Positions 1-8,656 of a DNA stretch of 64,000 bases are shown piece by piece. The translations under genes and the position numbers were made by a program. Source of the stretch: Lobosporangium transversale. Its lineage: Eukaryota > Mortierellomycota > Mortierellomycetes > Mortierellales > Mortierellaceae. The notes beneath the pieces are model-generated. The model had not been told where the DNA came from. It made no database searches and saw only the letters and a list, made by a program, of their open reading frames with translations. Within the stretch, counting starts at the first letter, position 1; each line of letters opens with the position of its first letter. The stretch is taken from positions 310,001 through 374,000 of the forward strand of contig NW_019029006.1 in assembly GCF_002105155.1 (NCBI RefSeq), given 5' to 3'.

Positions 1-393
1 ATGATGTCTTCTATCTGTTTTTTTTTTTTTTTTTTTTTTTTCCCTCTGATGAATGCTATAATTAATGATGTGTAAGAGATTTCGTGAGCGAGTCAGGTTT
101 GTCAACCATATTGCCTAGATGCGAATAGGCAGGTGAAGCCCTGTATTCATCTGTTGAACCAAGAGGGTTTGCTTTGAGCATTCATACATTCAAAAATAAC
201 CTTATTTATAATTTAGAAATCTTGTGGTTCCTTACCTTCTCATGTACATTGCCATTTCCACATCGCGTGGTACAACCAGCCTGAGGATGAAGTTCATGTA
301 CACATGCACGTGCTGGGAGGCAAATGTGACTTGTTCTTGCAGACTCTTCTCTCTCAGGCTGTGTTTTTTCTAATTATCCGCTTTGATACTTAG
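1..393. other. Left edge, no supported gene
   Basis: The stretch starts with a T tract at about 21-41 and then has mixed AT-rich sequence. A histidine-rich reading frame can be followed across roughly 240-350, but it has no start, no recognisable family and no clear splice signals, so it is not called. It may be the lost 5' part of the Crinkler-like relic that follows. Confidence 0.5.
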
Positions 394-2222
394 CTCGAAA
401 AAGAAAACAAGATGAAGCGGCTGGTGAGTGCTTTGGACCGGATGATTATTGTTCGTATTAGAATAATATGTAATCGAACAAAAATATTGACTTTGATCAC
501 TCTATCTCTTTTATCAGGGTCACCCTCTAAAAAAGCTCATCCAAGCATGAGTAGCGCAGATAGCACTGATATTCTTGTGGATGAGATTACAAAAGCAGGG
601 CTTGTAAGGAAAGGGATAGTGAATAATGACCCTGACATGTCGCCTCTCAACTTGAAAGAGAGGGTCAAGGTGCTTTCGTACATGGGGTAGGGATCAAGAG
701 CCAGTATTTACCACAACATTATCAGAGCGGCTCGCGAGCTCCGAAATTCTGGTGAAGGTATCAAGGATTCCAAAATATTGACTGCCCCTGAGGGTCGTAC
801 CTTCCCTGTTGCCGAAACACAGCATCTTTATATCAGAGAAGAATATAAAGAGCTTTATGACCATATTACAGCCAATTTCAATATCACTTATGAAACAGCT
901 TCTTTGAGCCGAATCTTTGTCACTAGAACACCTGGAGTTGGGAAGTCAGCCTTTCTGGTTTATTTTGCCATCCTCTAACCGAGCACGACGAAGAAAATCC
1001 ACCGATTATTATTTTCCATGAGAAGAAGAGTACTAGATGTTATGCCTACGGAGGAATAACTTGCCAACGCTATGGGGAGAGAGCAGAGCTCACTGATTTC
1101 CTTGAGCAGCCTGAAATGTGGTACATGTACTTAGTTGATAATGACGATAAGCCTCGACCAGATCAAGCCAGGACGGTATTTTCGGCGTCGCCTAGAACTC
1201 TTAACATCCAGTACGATGTCATAGTCAATGATACTATTCCCTCTAGCCATTATCATATGTCACCTTGGAGTCTTCCCGAGCCTCAAGCCTGTAGAGACCG
1301 TGTATAGTACTTCCATACAGTGATGATCCACTTTTGGAGGAGCTTTATTCCAAATTGGGAGGCGTGTCAAGATAGGTCCTGCAGGCTCCATCTGATTCAC
1401 TTCGTCGTGAACCAAACAATATCTCAAATGCCAAGAAGAGCGCGTTTCAGCGTGTCAGAGATACCATCAATGAGCTCGAGAAGCCAGCGGATCTTGTAAA
1501 CCTCTTACAAAAATGAATGTATCGAGTATCTATAGTGGCTGTCTATTACATAGATGGCCAACATGAAATGGAAATCTCCTTTGGTCGAATCAGAGATTAT
1601 CGAAGTTTTACAAAAGCAGACTTGGAGTGATGTGTTGGGGAAACTTGTCAGAAGTGATGATGACATAGCTAAAGGCCCATTGTTTGAAATCTATGTTCGT
1701 TACTCATTTCAACGTGGTGATATTAGATTTCCCTTCAAGGATCTCCAGTCAGGCCTAACAGGATTTCTTGATTTCCTTGCAAAGCCGAAAGTGGTGCTTA
1801 TCGGGGCTTCAGATGAGTTATCAGGGCTCACTCAAGCAACTGGTAAGTTGTTTCTACCATCAATTCCTAACTTTCCGTGCATCGATTTTGTGTTGGAACC
1901 CGATAAGCTATTTCAGGTCACAATATCAGAGGAGCATCCGATCATACAAGCACCATTCAAGGAGATAAATGATTATATTGCTGGACCCTGCTCGAAGATA
2001 AACCAATCAAAGTCGAAGGGAAGTGACAATGCCATTTTCCTCTATTTTGTGGTGCCAGGCTACAGATATGACGATTTTAAGGTTCAGAATTTTGTTATCA
2101 ACAATGGTCAGGATGCCAAGGCGCCACCTGGATATTTAAAACGTGTAAGACAGTGTGTCATAAAAATCGACACCGTTGCTACATATTCAGGAGGATCACC
2201 CGGTTCGAACATAAAGAAATGA
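394..2222 (+). pseudogene. Crinkler/RHS-type P-loop NTPase, decayed
   Basis: Pieces of one protein can be followed in order on the plus strand, in more than one frame. They are a basic segment (RKRKQDEAA) ending at a GT donor near 424; a second exon after an AG near 519; a stretch resembling the N-terminal side of a P-loop NTPase; a P-loop reading TRTPGVGKSAF at about 924-954; a block with CYAYGGITCQRYG; an MSPW block near 1257-1268; and a C-terminal block containing LYFVVPGY (about 2041-2064). Order and motifs match the Crinkler-like, retrotransposon-hot-spot-type NTPases expanded in Mortierella and Rhizophagus, as I remember the family. At least four lesions are visible: an in-frame TAG at 688-690, a TAA near 976 with a frame change, further stops near 1305 and 1500, and loss of the first P-loop glycine (TR in place of TG). 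Family assignment is from motif memory. Confidence 0.75.
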
Positions 2223-2437
2223 ATCGAATACCAATCAAGTGGATGAAATTTTATCTTATAAAAAAAAGCATCATGTCCGTTCCTTGAGAATTTTTGTACA
2301 ATGGTTCATCCTTTATGAATGAACCCATCATTATCCACTTACCCTTTAGACGAATGGGATGATGTGGTTTAATCGACCTTCCCTTCTACTAGAGCATTTA
2401 GAACTTTTATAAAGCTTCCTGTGATCATCATGCGATC

Positions 2438-2776
2438 TTGTGTGCAAGAAAGGGCTTCATAGAACCTTATGATACTATCATCAAAGAGTTTTGTAAAAAC
2501 AGAGATGACGAAGAGTCCTGTGGAGAGCCCAGTGATGAGTCTGATGATGAGGCCCAAAATCATATTATTATCACCGGGACAGCCGGCATAGGAAATTATC
2601 CTTTCTCATATGCTTTGTCATCTGAATGCTTGCCACTTGCGGAAGACCCATCATTTATCATCATCCAGGGCGCCAGAACGTTTGACCGGGAGCTAGGATG
2701 GCAGCTCCGCTCTAAAGATATAAATGCCGTTCTGGCCCCATGGTTCGTGTACGGGATGACAACCTGCGACCAATGA
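2438..2776 (+). pseudogene. Second Crinkler-like NTPase fragment
   Basis: An open stretch of about 110 codons shows the start of the same kind of NTPase as the relic just upstream: a lead-in (GFIEPYDTIIKE), a P-loop region reading TGTAGIGNYPF, and the following strand (SFIIIQGA). The Walker A lysine-serine pair is replaced by Asn-Tyr, so the site is dead. The frame stops at 2774-2776 and no downstream domain follows. It is not a continuation of the first relic, because the P-loop occurs again, so this is a second truncated copy in tandem. Confidence 0.6.
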
Positions 2777-2965
2777 GATCATATTTGCCGTATGTTCGGC
2801 CAATTAAGTGTCAATATGTGAAGGCGGTGTGTTTTGAATCTCTAGGCGTTCAGGGACATGGAATAAAAAAAATATCAATTTAGCCAAGGGTGCTACGCAC
2901 TTGACCAGTAAAATGTGTGTACTATACCGGATTGTGTTGTCAATATGTCAATAGTTCTCGACATA
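2777..2965. other. Short spacer, nothing recognised
   Basis: AT-rich sequence between the Crinkler fragment and the orphan exon on the opposite strand. No motif or open frame of note. Confidence 0.4.
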
Positions 2966-3250
2966 TTAATACCACATGCTGTTGAGGGCATCATTCTCAC
3001 CAGAATCAGTCCCTACCACATCAATTACCTTGGGAGCCATGCTGGACGGACGGGGAGTTAGAAGGAAAACGCCCTTGATGTCTGGGATGTCCACGCTTGT
3101 TCCAGGGTTTGAAATGATGTTCCAGGGAGGATAGAGCGTGTTCGATCCAGAGACAGTCAAGTTCAGCGGTGGGAGTGGTACTATGGTACGCGTATGTCGT
3201 TGAATGAACTTGGCTACATCGTCAGGACTGAAGACAATTTGGAATCGCAA
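2966..3250 (-). CDS. Orphan exon-like open frame, function unknown
   Basis: On the minus strand an open frame of 94 codons begins directly after a good 3' splice signal (TTATTTACAG at about 3251-3260, read on the minus strand) and ends at a stop at 2966-2968. The first codon is TTG, not ATG, so this looks like a terminal exon rather than a complete gene. The translation is rich in Pro and hydrophobic residues (VPLPPLNLTVSG) with no family I recognise. No upstream exon could be identified in 3260-3658. It may belong to the decayed accessory region and be a pseudogene. Confidence 0.25.
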   Translation of the reverse strand: MRFQIVFSPDDVAKFIQRHTRTIVPLPPLNLTVSGSNTLYPPWNIISNPGTSVDIPDIKGVFLLTPRPSSMAPKVIDVVGTDSGENDALNSMWY

Positions 3251-3658
3251 CTGTAAATAAAGTCTGTTGAAGAGATCACAAGGGGGTTCTTGTTTGCTTT
3301 ACTAACAAAGCGTGAGGCGACACTTTCACTATGCTCATTCATCGCCTCACAATTATTTCAAGGATGATCACTTTATTTTTGATCTTCTATTGTTTATTGA
3401 AGGTGTAGAAAAATAAATATATACTCTGATATCTGTCTGTTCTGGAACCAGATGGAGCTTTTGATCCAAATGGCTGTATGGAGCAATGTAACTTTTACTT
3501 CACAGGATATCTGACACACAGTATCCTACTTGCCGTTAAGCAGTTTGAACGTCTATCTCATCTCTGAGCCAATATGGACTTCCACGCTAGAGCAAGTGAA
3601 GGGAAAGAGGAGTACAAGCTGCTCATATAAATCTAACTGAGCCAAAAAAGGATGGGAT
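3251..3658. other. Spacer with short hairpin
   Basis: About 400 bp between the orphan exon and the SDHAF1 stop codon. It contains a perfect 9-bp inverted repeat, GTGAGGCGA at 3312-3320 and TCGCCTCAC at 3342-3350, with a 21-nt loop. Nothing else was recognised. Confidence 0.5.
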
Positions 3659-4003
3659 CTAGACCGTAATGTCTTTAATGCTGGGAGAAGAGTAGGTGTC
3701 GAGTTGTCTTTTGCCCATACGAAGGAGATACTCGATAGTGGAAAAATCTCGCTGTTTCACGTCAGAGTGCTTCCTGAACTGCATCCTAATAAAAGTCTGG
3801 AAGTGTGGCCGGCTCGTCTGGCATGACCGATCATATCATGTATCGTAATTAATTAGTAGATAAGGAATTAATAATGGGAAAAGAGAGGTTGACAAAGAAG
3901 CGAGCTTTACCTCTGGCTTCAGTCTAACAGCTCGAAAGCACTGGCGGTAGAGGTTGATGACTTCTTGCTGTAATCCTGATCGACGCACCGGGACTGAAGA
4001 CAT
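3659..4003 (-). CDS. SDH6: Succinate dehydrogenase assembly factor 1 (LYR protein)
   Basis: Two exons, 3911-4003 and 3659-3817, joined in phase 0 across a 93-nt intron, give 83 aa, a usual length for this family. SDHAF1/Sdh6 is a mitochondrial matrix chaperone that helps insert Fe-S clusters into the SDH2 subunit of complex II. The N-terminus carries the SGLQ-x-EVINLYRQCFRA signature of the LYR (complex1_LYR) family, with L-Y-R in the first helix. The second exon has the family pattern FRKHSDVKQRDFSTIEYLLR, with the conserved D-F and I-E-x-L-L-R. An in-frame ATG lies six codons upstream at 4019-4021. I prefer 4001-4003 because known members begin close to the SGLQ segment. Assignment is from motifs and length, and is firm. 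Confidence 0.9.
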
Positions 4004-4068
4004 GGTGAATATTGCTACCAATGAACAGAGATGAAATGGAGCCTTATATAATTAGATTGTTGTGACTG

Positions 4069-4076
<8 letters not shown>

Positions 4077-4103
<27 letters not shown>
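4077..4103 (+). promoter_or_regulatory. Poly(dT) tract upstream of the SANT gene
   Basis: An uninterrupted T run ends about 43 nt before the ATG at 4146. Poly(dA:dT) tracts at this distance are typical nucleosome-depleting promoter elements in fungi. Promoter function here is inferred. A similar T run (about 8612-8634) lies just upstream of the ATG at 8657. Confidence 0.4.
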
Positions 4104-4106
<3 letters not shown>

Positions 4107-4145
4107 AAAAAGATCTTTTTCAACAGTATTAAAAAACTTGCAACC

Positions 4146-6940
4146 ATGAATGGAGCTTCTGGAAACAGTGGTGATGATGCAAACGAGGTTTTAAGGGCAA
4201 TCGCCGAAAAATACCATTCTTCTGCAAACACATGGGCATCTCCTGAGATCGGCACATCCTACAACCCGCAGGAACAAGAAGGCTCATGGCAAGGGAATGG
4301 TGAAGAAGAGGATCCTTGTGGTCCTGGTATACCTGGATCCTCTGGAGATCAAAGTCACCAAGCAAAGCTGAAGAAAAAGGGTGGTCCATTACTATACCCC
4401 AGACATCTCCTAGCAAAACCAAAGTATCGCCTTGCGGCTAAAGTATACCAAGGAACCAAGTGGGCAGCTGCAGGAATGAGACGGGGTTTACCCCCTGTTA
4501 AAAAACAACACAAAGAAAAGAAGAGATTACTAGAATTTGAAAGACGGATTTTCTCTCACATGCGAAGTGCTACACTTCCAGAGAAAGCAATCCAGGCATC
4601 GATCTTTAAACAGCCAATTAATAGCCAAGCGAAACTTCGGAGGAAACGACCACGATTTGTATGCGAGTTAAATAGGACGGAATCTTCTAGAAATCCCAAC
4701 AATCCATTCCAGGATACATCAGATTCTGAGCTGGATGAGATTGAAAGTGAGCTGGAGTTGGAGCAAGAGTACTTGAAACAGATCAAAGAAGGTCAGGAAC
4801 CAAAACTACAACTCGAACAAGATGGCGATGTTTGTTTTTATTGTGGCGCTTTAACCCCTTATGAAATGCGGAAAACCACGCCCTATCCCGCGTTTTATCA
4901 ATGTGCCAAATGTCGGCAATCACAGATGGAAACTGTACTTTCTAAAGAAGCTATCGATGCGCATATAAAGGAACTACAGGTGCTTGAAGGCAACATTCGA
5001 TTGACCAATAATGGTTGGTATGCGGAGGAACCAACCCTGCTCAGAAGCCAAAGTCCAATGAAGTCTGAAAGCGAGTACATGCAATTAGCAGAAGCAAAAC
5101 AGACATTACAATCAGAGCTGTATGACTCAAGGTGGGATAGCATCGTGGAAAATACGAACCGAGGGCCCTCACGCTGGAAAGTCAAAGGACTAACGCAGGC
5201 AGAACAGTATGCAAAATACTGGTCCAAAGGACGGGCGTTAGTGGCGGGCGGGATGGCGTGGACTGTGGAAGAAGGGAATTTGTTCTTTCAAGGGCTACGG
5301 AGATTTGGAAAACACAATGTTTGGGCAATTCAGGAACACATCAGAAGTAGATCATTAGCAGAAGTCGTGGCCATGATTCAGACGATGGAAATGGAACTAG
5401 CGAGACGCAAACACTTTGGATTGGAAATGATAGGGCTTGATGCTATGCCCATGGCGGAAGAAGCGGACGAAAATCAAATCGACATTGAGGAGAGATGTGC
5501 AGCCATCTTGATAGACAGAGAATCTAGGCGAAGTTGGCAGGAATCCAAAAAAGCGACATCTGAATCTAAACCTGAAGTCGTCCAAAAAATTGGCCTATTC
5601 AATTTGCGCACACTTACGGATCTCTCCTCACGACTGTATATACAAAATGAGGGTGCAGGAATAGAGCGTGAAGTAGCTATCGTTCTTTATGATGCTGTTA
5701 AACAATGGCTTACGCCTGTGATGAAAGAGCTTGTAACGCTACATCATGAGCGGCATCGTGTGAATCTTTTGCTGAACAAGGTAAAAAAAAAAGAAAAGAA
5801 AAAAAAAGACTTGCACAATTGCTCTTTTACTGACTTAGTCTTTCTTTTTTCTTTTTTTCTCCGAAGGAAGCACGCCGAACTGAGATTCGAGCAATAGGGG
5901 AAATGGATGTTATCCGTACACTCTACGCTCAGCAAAAGGCTCTCGGTAGTTTTGAGTTCTTTGAATCCATGCCTGAACGCAACAAATTCTTACTCTATGA
6001 TGACCGTCCTGAATTCATTCGCAGTCAAAGGCGACGGCTTAGATCTGTCAATCCTAATTTTGTTGCAGATGGACTTGGGAAGAAGTATTATCTAAATGAA
6101 GAGGTAGACCTAGCAAAGGCTTTAGCTCCTGATTCCGATCAAGATGTTGAAACCGATGATGGGGTTTCTGCAGAAGAGCAGGCTGAAGTTGAGTTGGAAG
6201 CTCCGCATGCAGTCGTTCGAGAATCTCTGCTGCATTCTCCGAATTCTTTAACCAATGTCTACTCGCAAGAGAAGTCGGAACTTCGTCACTGGGATACCTT
6301 TTGGTCTACAACGGCTCGGAATGCTCGTCAAGTGACACCTTCCGAGCGAAAGCGGTATAGGTTCCGTGAAACACATCCCCTTGTACCAGTGCCCATGGAT
6401 TTCGACACCTGGCAGGAGGGCGTGCAGCGACTAGCAGCCAACAGTCATGCATTACCAATGGCCGTTGCAACTGATGCTGGTCTATCGACCGTAGATACTG
6501 CGTACGACGCTCCTGTTCAGAGTATGAACAAAACTAAGCGAACCTTTGAACAGTCATTGTACTTTGAGAAAAAAGGTTACGTAGAGAAGCACAAACCACA
6601 CGACGTAAAATTCGCCCGCGTGGAAAAATACGCGGAGCGTATGGCGGAGAAGGCGAGAACAGTTCCAGTCCGACCTCTAGAAACATATTCACCGGGATAT
6701 GGAGTCTTACCAAAAAACACCTCCTTCATGTATGATGCAACCAGGACACCACCAAAGAATGGATATGGTCTAGGAGAGAGGAATGTTGGAGGTTTATGGT
6801 TTAAAGATAAGAAATCGAACGGGTATATCACGGTCTCTGACAGTGAGGATGAAGAAGAAGAAGAAAGAGGCTGGCAGCGCCAGATGCAAGCAGACCTCCA
6901 GATCGAACAAGCCTCCTCCAATCATGGTGTTGGTGAATAA
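4146..6940 (+). CDS. SANT/Myb-domain nuclear protein, possibly Rrn5-like
   Basis: Two exons, 4146-5780 and 5867-6940, joined in phase 0 through an 86-nt intron, encode 902 aa. A Cys pair arrangement (CFYC and CAKC, about residues 230-258) looks like a zinc ribbon. A SANT/Myb-type domain follows at about 370-420 (AWTVEEGNLFFQGLRRFG, with the first and second aromatic anchors). There are acidic runs near 190-210 and at the C-terminal end, and many basic patches, as expected of a chromatin or transcription factor. SANT proteins of this layout include Rrn5 of the RNA polymerase I upstream activating factor and related proteins. I cannot separate these without a search. The frame is open upstream to 4062, but that part is a translated T tract, so the ATG at 4146 is chosen. 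The stop codon overlaps an AATAAA. Confidence 0.85.
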
Positions 6941-7000
6941 ATTTGCATGCAACTCTGCTCTGTAAAATATAGTGATTTATGATAATTGTATTGGGACTAT

Positions 7001-7018
7001 CACGTGGAGGGATGACGT
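7001..7018 (+). promoter_or_regulatory. CACGTG and TGACGT elements upstream of COX4
   Basis: CACGTG at 7001-7006 and TGACGT at 7013-7018 lie 92-109 nt before the COX4 start codon. CACGTG is the core for bHLH factors such as Cbf1, and TGACGT is a bZIP half-site. The same cores occur in the RPT4/RPS11, THOC3 and PHB2 promoters in this window, which supports a regulatory role. Binding itself is inferred. Confidence 0.45.
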
Positions 7019-7109
7019 AGACGGTTGGTCAATTGGCAGGGAAGTGGTATACATTCACCTCCCTCATCACACCCGTTTCTAATCCAAACACACACCCAAC
7101 ACATACATC

Positions 7110-8289
7110 ATGTTCGCCCTCCGTACCATTCGTGCTCCTTTGGCCCGCGCTACTCTCCGCACTGCCCCTGTTGCTCGCTTTTCTGCCCTCTCTGTCCGCT
7201 TCGGTGAGTGGATCGACTGATCCATTAGTTGCTCTCTTGATCGGCTTGACGGATTTTTCTATGTCACCTTCGATCCATGAATACGATAATATAAAGGGCT
7301 ATTTTCTAGTATAATCAGTGATCAATCAACATACATCGACCTCAGAATCCTTGATTCCGACACCTTTCGTAATATCAGTTAATATACACTTTTTGTGTTT
7401 ACCTTAAACTCAAATTCCGAAATGCCGCGAAACTCCTGGATAGTTTGCTTGTCAGTATTAGTTTTGCTGTCTTCTGCAGTATTTTATTTCATGGATCACG
7501 CCATTGAGGTTGGACTTCCCGCCATGGATTCTGAGGAATGGAATTGGGGGCTAATTCTTGACACATCACACATCGGAGGAATCCTCCGGAAAAGAAGTGC
7601 CTCGGTTTCTGAGTTGACATAGAAAATCAGAGCATTCACATCGTATTAAGTGCGCGTTGAATTATCTTTTTTTATTTTTTTATTTTTTATTTTATTTTAT
7701 TTTTTTCTAACCCTTATCCTACAGCTTCAGTATGCTACACTCAATTTTTTTTATGCGACTTGCTTCTAACTGCGTTGGTATCTCGGTTCTATAGGCGGAA
7801 ACCATGAGACTAAGATCATGCAGGGACCTGGTGCTGCTCCTGGTGGCACTCCCACTGATTTGGACCAGTCGACTGGTTTGGAGCGTGCTGAGTTGTTGGG
7901 GAAGATGCAGGGCAAGGATATTTTCGACCTTTCTCCTCTTGAAATTACCGTCCGCGGTACCAAGGCAAACCCCACCATTATCCGCTCTCGTGACCCCGTC
8001 CGCTACGTTGGATGCACCGGTATGTAGCGCCGGAGACTTGATACATTGCAAAATATTTTATCTGTGTTTTCTGTGGGCGTAAAATGTTTGCTTGCTCATT
8101 AACAAAATCATGCCGATGTCTAAAATAGGTGTTCCCGGTGAGACACACGAGGTGAGCTGGCTCGTTATTGATCAGACCCATGAGTTTGACCGTTGTGACC
8201 AGTGCGGTAATGTCTACAAGTGGTCTGCTTACGAGTCTGATGAGAACTTCCCTATTCCTGCCGACAAAGCCCATAACCACCACCACTAA
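7110..8289 (+). CDS. COX4: Cytochrome c oxidase subunit (yeast COX4, animal COX5B)
   Basis: Three exons, 7110-7203, 7795-8019 and 8129-8289, give 159 aa. It is a zinc-binding, nuclear-encoded subunit of respiratory complex IV on the matrix side of the inner membrane. The first 30 residues form an Arg/Ala-rich mitochondrial presequence (start MFALRTIRAPLARA). Zinc ligands fit the yeast spacing: Cys105, His113, Cys129 and Cys132 (within GCTG, THEVSW and RCDQCGN). The C-terminus ends in four histidines with an Asn between the first and the last three. Intron 1 is unusually long (591 nt) and holds a separate short open frame at 7422-7622. CACGTG and TGACGT sit about 100 nt upstream. Identification is firm. 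Confidence 0.95.
7422..7622 (+). CDS. Short ORF nested in COX4 intron 1, secretory-like
   Basis: Within the 591-nt first intron of COX4, on the same strand, an ATG at 7422 opens 66 codons. The N-terminus has a hydrophobic stretch typical of a signal peptide or anchor (WIVCLSVLVLLSSAVFYF). The mature part is acidic and then ends with a dibasic site (LRKRSASVSELT). No family is recognised, and no promoter or splice evidence separates it from the host intron. It could be chance, an upstream-type peptide, or a small peptide precursor. Confidence 0.2.
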   Translation: MPRNSWIVCLSVLVLLSSAVFYFMDHAIEVGLPAMDSEEWNWGLILDTSHIGGILRKRSASVSELT

Positions 8290-8603
8290 AAACGGAGACT
8301 AGAGATATAAAAAGAAGGACATAAATTGGTTGACCAGAGGCGTAAGAGCCAAAAAGAAACGTAGAAAGGGTTTTTTGTTTTCAATATTAAATATTATTAC
8401 CATTGTTAACATGGCAGTATCCTTTCATATAATATTAAATGGATAAGGAAATTGACCAGATAGATTTATAAATATGCTAATGAGGGCTTTAGAATCTCAC
8501 ACAAATGGCATGTCAAGACTATGCTTGCAATTATGAAGTGGGAGATGGAAATAGCAACATGTTGCCTTCATCCTCCTATCACTTTTTTTCTTTGCTTCTC
8601 GCT

Positions 8604-8634
<31 letters not shown>

Positions 8635-8656
8635 CCTTCCCTCTGTCAAATCACTC
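8290..8656. other. COX4 3' flank and promoter of the next gene
   Basis: AT-rich intergenic DNA with an AATATTAAATATTATT-like stretch near 8380 and a long T tract (about 8612-8634) ending about 22 nt before the ATG at 8657. No further gene is visible. Confidence 0.5.

Noticed and set aside
240-350. His-rich frame that looked like a coding exon
   Set aside because: No start, splice context or family; could be chance or an unreadable part of the Crinkler relic.
4062-4145. Upstream extension of the SANT protein to 4062
   Set aside because: It would start in a translated poly-T tract (poly-Phe); the ATG at 4146 is a better start.
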